DNA of 64,000 bases from Desulfovibrio subterraneus (GCF_013340285.1 NZ_BLVO01000013.1:913574-977573), one strand, 5' to 3'. Counted from the stretch's first letter, positions 55,259-63,914 are shown. The notes: generated by a model not told the origin, from the letters alone. Program-made: numbers and translations.

Positions 55259-56161
55259 ATGCGTTTTCCCTATTCTTTCATTGCTGAAATAGCTCCCTCG
55301 CTCGGATTTGGCGGCACCGATAAGCTGGCCCGGATTCTGGGCACCTGCATGTGGCACCTTGTCGGGTCCCGACGCAGGCTCGCCATCAACGCCATAGAAA
55401 AGCACCTTGATGTTCCGGCAGATAAGGCCAGAGAAATTGCCAAGGCAAGCTTCATCCACAACTTCAAGTCGTTCCTCGAACTGGTTCTTGTGGGCAGAGT
55501 GGATGAAGAATTCTGCCGCAGCTCCATTCGGGAAGGGCGACCTGGCGTGCTGGAAGAAGTCATGAATCTGCAGGGGCCGGTCGTGGTGGCAACCGCTCAT
55601 CTGGGTTCATGGGAACTTATGTCGGGTATGCTCGGCAGCTTCATCGCCACAAGAAATAGAGACGCTCTGGTCGTGGTGCGCAAGAACAAAAATGCCAACC
55701 TGCATGAGCTTATCTGTCATTTCAGGGGCAGTCAGGGGGCCAAGGTAGTAGACCACCGTCAGGCTGTGTTCACTGTTCTCAAGGCACTGAAAAGAAACGG
55801 GCTTTCTGCATTTTTGGTGGATCATAACTGCCCGCGTAATGAGGCCATATTTCTGCCATTTCTGAACGAAACAGCCGCTGTAAACATGGGGCCGGCCGTA
55901 CTTGCGGTAAGAGCCAACGCGACTGTCGTGCCGGTCTTCCTCGTTCGGGACGAGCAGGGGGGCTATGTCTTTCATGTAGATTCGCCGCTTTCGCCTGACA
56001 AGTTTACAGGCACACGTGAAGAAAAGATCCGCCAAGTTGCTGAATTTTATACTGGTGCTGTTGAAAAATATGTCAGAAAGTATCCGGAACAATGGTTCTG
56101 GATGCATAAACGGTGGAAAACCAGGCCCGAATCGGAAGACCGTTCCGCAAGCAACGCCTGA
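55259..56161 (+). CDS. Lipid A acyltransferase, LpxL/HtrB-like
   Basis: A 300-residue protein of the lysophospholipid acyltransferase superfamily, lipid A branch. The HX4E motif is HLGSWE (His114, Glu119) in VVVATAHLGSWELM, and VFLVRDEQGGYVFHVDSP fits the C-terminal half. These enzymes add a secondary acyl chain to Kdo2-lipid IVA. It lies 15 bases after the DUF374 gene in the msbA operon. Whether it adds laurate, myristate or another chain cannot be told. Confidence 0.88.
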   Translation: MRFPYSFIAEIAPSLGFGGTDKLARILGTCMWHLVGSRRRLAINAIEKHLDVPADKAREIAKASFIHNFKSFLELVLVGRVDEEFCRSSIREGRPGVLEEVMNLQGPVVVATAHLGSWELMSGMLGSFIATRNRDALVVVRKNKNANLHELICHFRGSQGAKVVDHRQAVFTVLKALKRNGLSAFLVDHNCPRNEAIFLPFLNETAAVNMGPAVLAVRANATVVPVFLVRDEQGGYVFHVDSPLSPDKFTGTREEKIRQVAEFYTGAVEKYVRKYPEQWFWMHKRWKTRPESEDRSASNA

Positions 56162-56259
56162 GGAAGCCGGCCCTCCCGTAGCGCCTGTCCTCAAATACCG
56201 TGCGGCCGTGAATTGTCTCTGGCGGGAAACACCTTATTCCCGAAAAGGAGAGGGCGCTC

Positions 56260-58629
56260 ATGCACTTGTCCTTGCGCAGGCTGCGTCTGGGGCTGAAAAC
56301 CGTATTCAGCGGGCGTATATCCGTCCTTGTCACGGGTTTTCTTGTCACCATTCTGATGCTCCTTTTCTATCTCTGGAATCCCTTCATTCTGCGAAGCCTT
56401 GTCTATAAGGTTTATGACGAACTGCTTATACAGTCGCATACGCACGAGACAACGGACATTCCCGTCATCATCGATATCGATGAAAAATCGCTCGATACAT
56501 ACGGCCAGTGGCCATGGCCGCGCTACAGGGTGGCCATGCTTCTGGCGATGGCACAGCATTACGGGGCAAGCGCTGTGGGCCTCGATATTGTGTTTTCGGA
56601 AGAAGACCGCACATCCCCTCGTGTTCTCAGGGAGACTCTTGCCGAAGACCTAAAGGTTAACTTGAAGGTTTCCGGCATTCCAGATGCTCTGCTGGATAAC
56701 GACAGTCTATTGGCAGACAACCTGAAGCGCGGGCCTTTTGTTCTTGGATATCACTTCAACTTTGAACCCTCCGGTGCCACAGAAAAGCCGTGCGTGCTGC
56801 AGCCCGTAAAGGCCGTTATTCTGGCAGAAGACGGGGCCGCCAAGCCGGAAGACGCCCTCTACAACGCGCCGGAGGCCATCTGCAACCTGCCAGTTCTGGG
56901 CGAAGCGGCACGCGGGGCAGGTTTTTTCACAACCGTACCGGACCTAGACGGTATGCTCCGCAGAACGCCCCTCATCATCTACTTTAAGGGACAGATCTAT
57001 CCGAGCCTTGCGCTGGCCATGCTCATGCAGGCCACAGGTAACACCCAGATAATCCTCAAGATGAAGCAGGGCGGTGTTGAATCCATCAAGTTCGGCGATC
57101 GCGTGATTCCACTTGATGAAAGGGGCCGTATGCTCTTGAAATACAGAGGAAAAGGTGGAGCATTCAGATACATTTCCGCCGCGGATCTGCTCGAGCAGAA
57201 ACTGAAGAAGGATGAACTTAAAGGGAAGCTGGTTCTTGTGGGAACATCAGCAGCCGGACTCAAGGACCTGCGGGCGCAACCCTTTGATCCAGTTTTTCCG
57301 GGGGTTGAGGCCCATGCCACGGTGCTCGATTCCATTCTCAAAGGTGACTTCATAACCCGACCTTGGTTTGCACGGGTACTGGAGTTCAACACAATCCTTC
57401 TTGTCGGTGTCACTTCCACCATCATACTCTCTCTGACCGGTGCCATACCGGCCCTGCTATTCTGTATAGCCATGGGAGCAGGGCTGCTGTTTGGTGCGAA
57501 GTGGAGCTTTGCCACGCAGGGCTTCTTTCTATCACCGTTGACGGCCCTGCTCACCCTTGCAGTCAACTTTTCCCTGCTCACGCTGATGAAGTTCAGAAGG
57601 GAAGAGGGCCATAAGAAATTCCTCACGGCAACCTTCAAGTCATACCTTTCCCCCGAGCTGATTGAAGAGATGATCGCAGAGCGCACCATGCCTGAACTGG
57701 GCGGAGAAGCTCGCGTAATGACAGCCTATTTTACGGATATTCAAAAGTTCTCAACCTTTTCCGAAATACTCACGGCACCACAACTGGTTGAACTGTTGAA
57801 TGAGTACCTTTCAGCAATGACGGACATACTCATCGCAGAAGGTGGCACCCTTGATAAGTATGAAGGGGACGCAATTATTGCCTTTTTTGGGGCTCCCATT
57901 AACTTTGCCGACCATCCTTTACGTGCCTGCCGTGTGGCGCTGGCCATGCAGGACACGCTGCAGGCACTCCGTGCAAAGTGGATTTCAGAGCAGATTGATC
58001 CGTCGGTTGAAGTACGCAACATCAAGGGATACCCGCAGGAAGTTTGGCCGGAAAACAGCAAATGGCCAGTCAACGTCCATCAGATGCGCATGCGCATCGG
58101 CATTAACAGCGGCGAGATGGTCGTGGGCAACATGGGCAGCGCAATGCGCATGAATTACACCATGATGGGCGATCCGGTGAACCTTGCAGCACGGCTGGAG
58201 GCTGGCGCAAAGCAGCTGGGCATTTACACTGCCGTCAGTGAACATACTCTGGAGATTTCCTTCAAGGACGGCAGGGGGAACACCGCGAAAGTTCATGATT
58301 TTGTGGAAACCCGCTTTATCGACCGCATTGCCGTGGTGGGCAAATCAGAACCGGTCAACGTGTATGAACTGGTGGCCTTGAAAGGCGGTCTGACAGAGAG
58401 AGACAAGACACTCTTCACGTATTTTGCGGAAGGTATGGTCCATTATCAGGCGCAGGAGTGGGACAAGGCAATCACGGCTTTCTCCACAGCCAGTGGATAT
58501 GAACGCTTTCCGGATTCGCCGATAACGCCATCGTCAGTCTTCATTGCCCGGTGCAAGCAATACAAACAAACACCTCCAGTGCCCGCAGGCGAAAACTGGG
58601 ATGGCGTATACCGCATGACGAGCAAATAA
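56260..58629 (+). CDS. CHASE2-domain adenylate cyclase
   Basis: A 789-residue membrane-bound class III nucleotidyl cyclase. One membrane helix (about 20-40), a periplasmic CHASE2 sensor (about 60-350; VIIDIDEKSLDTYGQWPWPR and LDIVFSEED), three helices (about 370-440) and the cyclase (about 485-680) follow in order. Metal ligands are Asp493 (YFTDIQKF) and Asp537 (YEGDAIIAFFG); Lys533 and Asp638 (MGDPVN) mark adenine specificity, and Asn641/Arg645 fit the transition-state residues. All key residues are intact, so it should make cAMP. A TPR-like tail closes the protein. A terminator follows. Confidence 0.93.
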   Translation: MHLSLRRLRLGLKTVFSGRISVLVTGFLVTILMLLFYLWNPFILRSLVYKVYDELLIQSHTHETTDIPVIIDIDEKSLDTYGQWPWPRYRVAMLLAMAQHYGASAVGLDIVFSEEDRTSPRVLRETLAEDLKVNLKVSGIPDALLDNDSLLADNLKRGPFVLGYHFNFEPSGATEKPCVLQPVKAVILAEDGAAKPEDALYNAPEAICNLPVLGEAARGAGFFTTVPDLDGMLRRTPLIIYFKGQIYPSLALAMLMQATGNTQIILKMKQGGVESIKFGDRVIPLDERGRMLLKYRGKGGAFRYISAADLLEQKLKKDELKGKLVLVGTSAAGLKDLRAQPFDPVFPGVEAHATVLDSILKGDFITRPWFARVLEFNTILLVGVTSTIILSLTGAIPALLFCIAMGAGLLFGAKWSFATQGFFLSPLTALLTLAVNFSLLTLMKFRREEGHKKFLTATFKSYLSPELIEEMIAERTMPELGGEARVMTAYFTDIQKFSTFSEILTAPQLVELLNEYLSAMTDILIAEGGTLDKYEGDAIIAFFGAPINFADHPLRACRVALAMQDTLQALRAKWISEQIDPSVEVRNIKGYPQEVWPENSKWPVNVHQMRMRIGINSGEMVVGNMGSAMRMNYTMMGDPVNLAARLEAGAKQLGIYTAVSEHTLEISFKDGRGNTAKVHDFVETRFIDRIAVVGKSEPVNVYELVALKGGLTERDKTLFTYFAEGMVHYQAQEWDKAITAFSTASGYERFPDSPITPSSVFIARCKQYKQTPPVPAGENWDGVYRMTSK

Positions 58630-58698
58630 GAAGTTCAAGTCAAAGAGCAATTCACCACAGACTATCTGCGATAGCCCTTCATTCATCTTATTCATTCA

Positions 58699-58728
58699 AG
58701 CCATGGTGCCTCACACCATGGCTTTTTG
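58699..58728 (+). terminator. Rho-independent terminator after the cyclase gene
   Basis: AGCCATGGTG and CACCATGGCT form a 10-bp stem with a 5-base loop, followed by TTTTT. Confidence 0.9.
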
Positions 58729-59387
58729 TCGTTTAATGCCCTTGTAAGAAGCAAAAGGGCAGAAGTCCTGACCGAACTCGGCAAAATTCATTTTCTCCCC
58801 GTAAAAGGCAAATATGAAGGATGTTCAAACTGAGCATCCCGCTTCTTCAATGCAAGCGACGCAACGACGTACGGAGTAAAAGCTCTCAGGACCATAGTAG
58901 CGTTAAAGCGATTTGCGAACGCCATCTTCGGTCAAAGTTCAAGGTAGCCACACTCCGGGAAGGGAACAGGCAAGGCGCTCCAAAAGGTCACCAGACAGCA
59001 GAAAGTTAAAGCAAAACCAAAGGGCCTGTGTGGAAAACTTACCGATTGTTTCACGAAAGTCCACAAGAGAGTAATGGGCTGATATTGCAAGCTTTCATAT
59101 ATTTAAAAGTTAACATAATTTACATTATGAGACATAAATAAGCTTGAGTATCTCCCTTTGCAAACCGTGTTTTGGGCATGCGCTCTCTTCACTCAGCTCT
59201 CCATATAATCCTCTCGCATTCTGCTCACAGTCTGCCGTCCCGCACGCTGTCTGTTTGAAACCTCATCGCGCTGGCATTCTAGATCTGGGATCTCTGTCTT
59301 ATATCCGCCAATGGCAGACATGACACCGCGACGATCATCTATTTATTCAGCTCTTTTATTCTGCTCCGGCTTCGCGGATGCTCCGTT

Positions 59388-59606
59388 TCATTCAAAGGTC
59401 CGTATGAAAGTCCGACGTCTTGGTTTCGAGACACCGGTCACACTGCACATCATAGGAACCTGTTCCTTTTCAGATTCCCCCAACATCTCCGCCTGAATTT
59501 GTTTGATAGCCTGCGGCACTCTCGCCAGACAAATTGACAGGCCAATTTCCAAAATTTGTGCCTCTCCCAATTTCTCATTTTCACTCCGAAAAAACGAAGG
59601 CCACAA
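59388..59606 (-). pseudogene. Orphan open frame, possible gene remnant
   Basis: The 72-codon frame has a balanced, helix-forming composition with the segment GEAQILEIGLSICLARVPQA and a basic tail. It starts at TTG with no ribosome site and matches nothing I recognise. The frame stays open upstream to 59645. It may be a decayed gene or chance. Confidence 0.25.
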
Positions 59607-59693
59607 ATCGATTTTGCGGCCCTGAAATACAAATCGCGACTCTCATTTCATGAAAAATTTATCGTCTTCCATTTTGCCATTTCCAGCGCATGG

Positions 59694-59727
59694 TGTACTG
59701 TATGAAGTACATTCACTTTCAAAGTGA
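59694..59727. promoter_or_regulatory. Two inverted repeats upstream of molbindin
   Basis: TGTACT (59694-59699) and AGTACA (59706-59711) form one inverted repeat with a 6-base spacer. TCACTTT and AAAGTGA (59713-59727) form another around a single C. They lie 55-88 bases before the start codon and look like operator sites. Confidence 0.5.
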
Positions 59728-59781
59728 GCTGTATTGATTGAATTTGCCCATTTTAGTGTAACAAAAACAAGGAGATCACAT

Positions 59782-59991
59782 ATGAAAGTCAGCGCACGTA
59801 ACCTGCTCACAGGTACGATCAAGTCCATCAAGGAAGGAGCCGTTAACAATGAGCTCGTTCTTGAAGTTGCCCCCGGGGTCGAGATCGTTTCCATCATCAC
59901 CAAAAGCTCCTGCGACAGGCTCGGACTCAAGGTCGGCGGCAAGGCATACGCCATGGTCAAGGCATCCAGCGTCATGATCGCCACTGACTAG
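59782..59991 (+). CDS. Molbindin (Mop, TOBE-domain molybdate/tungstate-binding protein)
   Basis: A 69-residue single TOBE domain, the size of Mop proteins that store molybdate or tungstate as hexamers. MKVSARNLLTGTIKSIKEGA, EIVSIITKSSCDRLGLKVG and AMVKASSVMIATD are the three strand blocks of the fold. Sulfate reducers use Mo/W formate dehydrogenases, which gives a reason for such a buffer. CAAGGAG precedes the ATG at 59782, and a terminator follows at once; it is a single-gene unit. Confidence 0.95.
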   Translation: MKVSARNLLTGTIKSIKEGAVNNELVLEVAPGVEIVSIITKSSCDRLGLKVGGKAYAMVKASSVMIATD

Positions 59992-60023
59992 TCTGAACAC
60001 CCTGCAACTACAGAGAATGCTAT

Positions 60024-60050
60024 GGGTCGGCCAGGTGCCGGCCCTTTTTT
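60024..60050 (+). terminator. Rho-independent terminator after molbindin
   Basis: GGG.CGGC and GCCG.CCC form an imperfect stem with a 5-base loop, followed by six T. Confidence 0.85.
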
Positions 60051-60169
60051 CGGCAAAGGACAAACTGGTTTAAAAATGATCACTCAATGAAAAATCAAAT
60101 TGATTAGGCGGGTTGACGTAATTGATCCCCTGAGGCACATACTCATTTCTCCATCGAATCATTTTACTT

Positions 60170-60210
60170 GTCCTTCGCGTGAGCCTTCGTATGAATGTCA
60201 CCTGAAGGAC
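60170..60210. repeat. Inverted repeat in the gap before the membrane protein gene
   Basis: GTCCTTC (60170-60176) and GAAGGAC (60204-60210) are perfect inverted copies 27 bases apart, about 70 bases before the next start codon. No known element is recognised. Confidence 0.35.
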
Positions 60211-60280
60211 CGTGCTCAACTACTTGTGCGGGTAACGTTCTGACGTTTTGGGGCCTTTCACACTTGTAAACGGGTACGGC

Positions 60281-60925
60281 ATGACAAACTCTGTATTCAA
60301 ATTACTCCGACGCATGGCCGGAAAAGCGCAGCTGGTACGCATGTTCACGGGGCTCGGCATCCCTCTGTGCGTATACGGCATAATGAACAGCATCGGCTTT
60401 CCCTTTGAAGGCTTGATGTGGGCTACGGCTGTGTGCTTTTGCGTGCTCGGCTGGCGAGTGGTGGCCGACAGCAGACTGGATGGATTTTCCGGCGTGGCCG
60501 CCCTTCTGGTTCTTGTGGAGTTCGCGGCGCTATTCTTGGAACGGCATGAGTTTGCGGACAAATCCCCTGCTCTCTATGCCCTGCTACTCGGTGCCGGATT
60601 GCTGTTTTTTGCCCTGTTGCGGTTTCCGCTCTTTCAGGGGCTTGCAGAAGATTTGCTGCATGAACATTTTTTCCCGGAACAGCTACGCAATTCCCCGTAC
60701 TACAATCGCGGGTGGCGGCTGGTGAATCTGGGCTGGTCCCTGTTGTTTTTCCTCAAGGCCTTGATTCTCTATTCCGGAGAAGATACTGCCCCGGCCAATG
60801 AGGTTGTGTCTTTTTCTGCATGGCTACTGGGCTGGCCGTTGTTTGTTCTTCTTCTGTTTGCAAGCGTGTGGTTCATCCGGCGCTACTGGAGACAAAAAGG
60901 GATTGTGGAACTAGCAGCCTTTTAA
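60281..60925 (+). CDS. Multi-spanning membrane protein, function unknown
   Basis: A 214-residue protein with five or so hydrophobic helices: about residues 25-45, 50-68, 75-92, 100-120, 150-170 and 185-205. Between them is a soluble loop FPEQLRNSPYYNRGWRLVN. No transporter motif is visible and I do not recognise the family. The start at 60281 lacks a strong ribosome site; an in-frame GTG lies upstream at 60248. The terminator on its 3' side is shared with the convergent aldolase/transaldolase gene. Confidence 0.75.
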   Translation: MTNSVFKLLRRMAGKAQLVRMFTGLGIPLCVYGIMNSIGFPFEGLMWATAVCFCVLGWRVVADSRLDGFSGVAALLVLVEFAALFLERHEFADKSPALYALLLGAGLLFFALLRFPLFQGLAEDLLHEHFFPEQLRNSPYYNRGWRLVNLGWSLLFFLKALILYSGEDTAPANEVVSFSAWLLGWPLFVLLLFASVWFIRRYWRQKGIVELAAF

Positions 60926-60933
60926 AACGCAAA

Positions 60934-60970
60934 AAAGCGCTCCGGCCTGAAACCGGAGCGCTTTCCTTTT
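60934..60970. terminator. Bidirectional terminator between convergent genes
   Basis: AAAGCGCTCCGG and CCGGAGCGCTTT form a 12-bp stem with a 7-base loop; T-rich on both sides (TTTCCTTTT on plus, TTTTTTGCGTTTT on minus). Confidence 0.92.
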
Positions 60971-60988
60971 GTGCAGAGAGTGAAGAGC

Positions 60989-61636
60989 TTATTTCTGAAC
61001 GACCTTGTTCCAGTCAGCCAGAAACGATTCAAGACCGCTGTCGGTCAACGGATGCTGGGTAAAAGACATGAGCACCTTGAACGGCACAGTCACCGTATGT
61101 GCTCCCATGGTTGCAGCGTCCACAACATGGCGGGGGTGCCGCACACTTGCAACAAGCACCTTGGTCGCAAATCCGTAGTTGTTGAAAATGGTCATGATTT
61201 CATGGATGAGGTGCATGCCGTCCTGCGCGATACCATCCAGCCTTCCCACAAAGGGAGAGACGTAGGTGGCTCCGGCCTTGGCGGCAAGCAATGCCTGCAG
61301 GGGCGAAAAGACCAGTGTTACATTGGTCTTTATGCCCATCTCCGTAAGGGTGCGTACGGCCTTTATCCCCTCGGGAATCATGGGGATTTTTACAACGACA
61401 TTGGAGCCGAACTTGACAAGCTCCTTCGCCTCCCGAACCATTTCTTCAGCCTTGAGTCCTACAACTTCAAGGCTGACAGGTCCTTCCACCTCGTTGCAGA
61501 CAGCCTGCGCTATCTCGCGCCAGTCGCCCTTTTCCCGTGAAAACAACGTCGGGTTGGTAGTTACCCCGTCGATTAGTCCGTAGGCCTGCGCCTCACGTAT
61601 TTCGTCCAGATTCGCTGTATCGATGAAGAATTCCAT
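60989..61636 (-). CDS. fsa: Fructose-6-phosphate aldolase / small transaldolase
   Basis: A 215-residue class I aldolase of the short transaldolase family (TalC/Fsa type). FIDTANLDEIREA and LIDGVTTNPTLF open the barrel, the Schiff-base lysine is Lys83 in VVVKIPMIPEG, and NVTLVFSPLQALLAAKAGA and SPFVGRLDDI-type (here SPFVGRLDGIAQDG) follow. The family splits into transaldolases and true fructose-6-phosphate aldolases by one residue, so the activity is not certain. GAGGCGAC precedes the ATG. Confidence 0.92.
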   Translation of the reverse strand: MEFFIDTANLDEIREAQAYGLIDGVTTNPTLFSREKGDWREIAQAVCNEVEGPVSLEVVGLKAEEMVREAKELVKFGSNVVVKIPMIPEGIKAVRTLTEMGIKTNVTLVFSPLQALLAAKAGATYVSPFVGRLDGIAQDGMHLIHEIMTIFNNYGFATKVLVASVRHPRHVVDAATMGAHTVTVPFKVLMSFTQHPLTDSGLESFLADWNKVVQK

Positions 61637-61764
61637 GTCGCCTCGCTTGATTGATCATGTTGTTCGCGCGAATGAAACAATCCTGAAAGCCAACCTAGCA
61701 TGTGAAGAACGCGAATGACAATAAAAAGCCCTCTCTTTCAGCCAGTTAAATCAGAGAAGGCATA

Positions 61765-61798
61765 AAAAAAGAGAGGAATCCGGCAGGAATCCTCTCAT
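61765..61798 (-). terminator. Terminator after the YHS/TRASH-like gene
   Basis: Read on the minus strand, GAGAGGA and TCCTCTC flank an 11-base loop and are followed by seven T. Confidence 0.88.
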
Positions 61799-61830
61799 AC
61801 ATGAAAAACTGTACGGTCTCAGAAGAACGG

Positions 61831-62139
61831 TTATGCTTCTTCCTTGGCCTCGGCAGCAATTTCGCGGCCGCCCTGCTCCAGCTGAGCCAGATACTTGTCA
61901 CGACATTCGTAGCTGCAGAAACGGTGGATATTCTCGCCGTCGCGCACACGAATTTCCTGATCAAGGGAAACATAGGCACCGCAGACAGGGTCTTTGACCA
62001 TTTCGCCGGTGGCTACCTTGCGTTCGATGTCCTTCGCCTTCTTGGCGGCGTCCTTGTCGGACTTCTTCTTGCTGTCATTGGTGAACATCTTGAAGAGAGC
62101 CCAGCCACACACGGCGAAAATGAGTAACTTGATGAGCAT
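61831..62139 (-). CDS. Membrane-anchored YHS/TRASH-like metal-binding protein
   Basis: A 102-residue protein with an N-terminal membrane helix (residues about 2-18, LIKLLIFAVCGWALFKMF), a charged linker rich in Lys and Asp, and a C-terminal YHS/TRASH-like knuckle. The Cys ligands are in DPVCGAYV and HRFCSYECRDKYL. The metal and role are unknown; similar domains sense or carry copper, zinc or iron. Start at 62139 is taken over an in-frame ATG at 62187 inside folK because it begins at the helix. Likely last gene of dapL-folK-this unit. Confidence 0.78.
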   Translation of the reverse strand: MLIKLLIFAVCGWALFKMFTNDSKKKSDKDAAKKAKDIERKVATGEMVKDPVCGAYVSLDQEIRVRDGENIHRFCSYECRDKYLAQLEQGGREIAAEAKEEA

Positions 62140-62161
62140 TGGCCTACCCTTGTCTTTGTCG

Positions 62162-62683
62162 TTATTGCCAGATTTGGTCGCCTTCAAGGCGATATTGCAA
62201 CGCGTTCAAGGCTTGTACCAGAGTTTTTCCGTCGGGAAAAGTCAGTTCGGGGGCAATTTCACGCAACGGTACCAGAACAAAGGCCCGCTGCTGCATGCGG
62301 GGATGAGGCAGAATGAGCTTTTCGCTCTCCATGACCACATCACCGAATAAAAGCAGATCAAGATCAATGACGCGGGGGCCGAAACGGTCTTCAGGGGCGC
62401 TGCTGTTTCTGCAGCGCCCCATGGAAGACTCGATGTTCAGCAAAGAGGTAAGAAGCGACTCGGGGTCCATGGCACCGATGCAGGAAACGCAGAGCACCTG
62501 ATTGGCAAACCAGGCCTGCTCCTTCTTTTCCTGCGGCTCGGTGCGATACACGCCGGAAACGGCTTTGACCGTCACGCCGTCTAACGCAGCTATGGCTTCA
62601 ACGGCACGGGCAAGGTTGCCATCCGTATCTCCCATATTGGAACCGAGGCAGATAAATGCTTCTACAGCTTGACGATTCGGGAT
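62162..62683 (-). CDS. folK: 2-amino-4-hydroxy-6-hydroxymethyldihydropteridine pyrophosphokinase, no canonical start codon
   Basis: Transfers pyrophosphate from ATP to the pterin in folate synthesis. FICLGSNMGD is the N-terminal motif, with ANQVLCVSC, RFGPRVIDLDLLLFGD (metal Asp pair) and LPHPRMQQRAFVLVPL following. The first ATG (62635) lies inside the conserved LGSNMGD motif and would remove strand beta1. The frame upstream is open to a TGA at 62693-62695 and contains no ATG, GTG, TTG or CTG. An ATC at 62683-62681 lies 4 bases after GAGGAGG and would give a 173-residue protein. It overlaps dapL by 22 bases. Confidence 0.88.
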   Translation of the reverse strand: MPNRQAVEAFICLGSNMGDTDGNLARAVEAIAALDGVTVKAVSGVYRTEPQEKKEQAWFANQVLCVSCIGAMDPESLLTSLLNIESSMGRCRNSSAPEDRFGPRVIDLDLLLFGDVVMESEKLILPHPRMQQRAFVLVPLREIAPELTFPDGKTLVQALNALQYRLEGDQIWQ

Positions 62684-63828
62684 ACCGCCTCCTCAAGGCG
62701 AGCGTCATTCACGGTCAGGGAAATGCGGAAATACCCTTCACCGGGAGTGCCGAAACCGTTACCGGGGGTTATAACCACACCGGTTTCCTGCAGCACCTTG
62801 GTCACGAATTCGGACGAGGTGTAGCCCTGGGGCACGCGGCACCAGATGTAGAAGGTGGATTCAGGCACGTTGCAGTGAATGCCGGCCTTGCGTAGCGCAG
62901 CAATCATGATATCGCGGCGCTGCTTGTAAATCTTGCGCAGCTCGGCGGTGAAGGGGTCGCCGTCGCGCATGGCCACGATGCCCGCTTCCTGCACGGCCTG
63001 GAATACGCCGGAGTCCACGTTTTCCTTGATCTTGCCAAGGCCTGCAACCAGCTGGGGGTTGCCGACAGCCATACCCACGCGCCAACCGGTCATGTTGTAG
63101 GTCTTGGACAACGAATGGAACTCGATGGCGACGTCCTTGCCGCCGGGAACAGACATGATGGACAGCGGTCTGTTGTCTTCGTTGTAGTAGATTTCAGTGT
63201 AGGCGGTGTCGTGCACAACGATCACGTTGTACTGCTTGGCGATCTTGATGAGCTTTTCGTAGAACGCCATATCAGCCATGGCGGCCGTGGGGTTGTTCGG
63301 ATAGTTCACGAAGATTGCCTTGGCCTTGGTCCACGTTTCTTCATCAATGGCATCAAGGTCGGGCAGGAAGCTGTTGTCCTCGGTCAGAGGCACGAACTTC
63401 ACGATACCGCCGGCAAATTCGGTGGCAATGTTGTAAACTGGGTAGTTGGGAGTGCACACCAGCACCAGGTCGCCGGGGTTGATGAACGCCAGCGGGAAGT
63501 GGGCAATGCCTTCCTTGGAACCGATAAGGCTTACAACTTCGCTCTTGGGGTCAAGGTCGGCGTTGAAACGACGCTTGTACCAGTCAGCAACGGCTTCACG
63601 GTAAGACAGCATGCCTACATAGGAAGGATAGGCATGGTTTACAGGCTTTTCCACCGCTTTCTTCATGGCCTCGATAATGAAATCGGGGGTGGGCATATCG
63701 GGATCGCCAATTCCCAGACTGATGATGTCCACACCGCGGGCGGCAACCTGTGCCTTGATTCTGTCGATTTCCGCGAAGAGATAGGGGGGCAGTTTTGCCA
63801 AACGGTCTGCAAGCTGGAACTGTGCCAT
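62662..63828 (-). CDS. dapL: LL-diaminopimelate aminotransferase
   Basis: A 388-residue PLP enzyme converting tetrahydrodipicolinate directly to LL-diaminopimelate, a short route to lysine and peptidoglycan. ISLGIGDPDMPTPDF at the N terminus, NYPNNPTAA, and the Schiff-base Lys242 in SLSKTYNMTGWR are intact; the C-terminal substrate Arg is in GYFRISLT. Distinction from other class I aminotransferases rests on overall similarity to the DapL group of sulfate reducers. Start MAQFQLADRLAKLPPY at 63828 has AAGGAGA upstream. Followed by folK with overlap. Confidence 0.92.
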   Translation of the reverse strand: MAQFQLADRLAKLPPYLFAEIDRIKAQVAARGVDIISLGIGDPDMPTPDFIIEAMKKAVEKPVNHAYPSYVGMLSYREAVADWYKRRFNADLDPKSEVVSLIGSKEGIAHFPLAFINPGDLVLVCTPNYPVYNIATEFAGGIVKFVPLTEDNSFLPDLDAIDEETWTKAKAIFVNYPNNPTAAMADMAFYEKLIKIAKQYNVIVVHDTAYTEIYYNEDNRPLSIMSVPGGKDVAIEFHSLSKTYNMTGWRVGMAVGNPQLVAGLGKIKENVDSGVFQAVQEAGIVAMRDGDPFTAELRKIYKQRRDIMIAALRKAGIHCNVPESTFYIWCRVPQGYTSSEFVTKVLQETGVVITPGNGFGTPGEGYFRISLTVNDARLEEAVSRIVKL

Positions 63829-63867
63829 GGCGTTGCGTTCTCCTTAAAATTTCAATCCCTTTTGCCG

Positions 63868-63898
63868 GTAAAAAAAGAAGGGCTCTGCCATAAGCCCT
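63868..63898 (-). terminator. Terminator of a gene beyond the window edge
   Basis: AGGGCT and AGCCCT flank an 8-base loop; on the minus strand TTCTTTTTTTACC follows. It would end a minus-strand gene upstream of dapL, or act as an attenuator in the dapL leader. Confidence 0.6.
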
Positions 63899-63914
63899 GT
63901 TCCTTCTGTAATTA

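Larger units (their letters stand above)
58730..59781. other. About 1.05 kb sparse, AT-richer region
   Basis: No gene with a ribosome site is apparent on either strand. A minus-strand open frame at 59388-59606, extendable to 59645, has protein-like composition (EIGLSICLARVPQAIKQIQ) but only a TTG start and no Shine-Dalgarno site. Bases 59085-59140 are very AT-rich. Two inverted repeats close to molbindin are listed separately. Confidence 0.5.

Noticed and set aside
62162-62635. folK starting at the ATG at 62635
   Set aside because: This would begin inside the conserved LGSNMGD motif and delete the first strand of the fold; the upstream frame encodes the missing residues.
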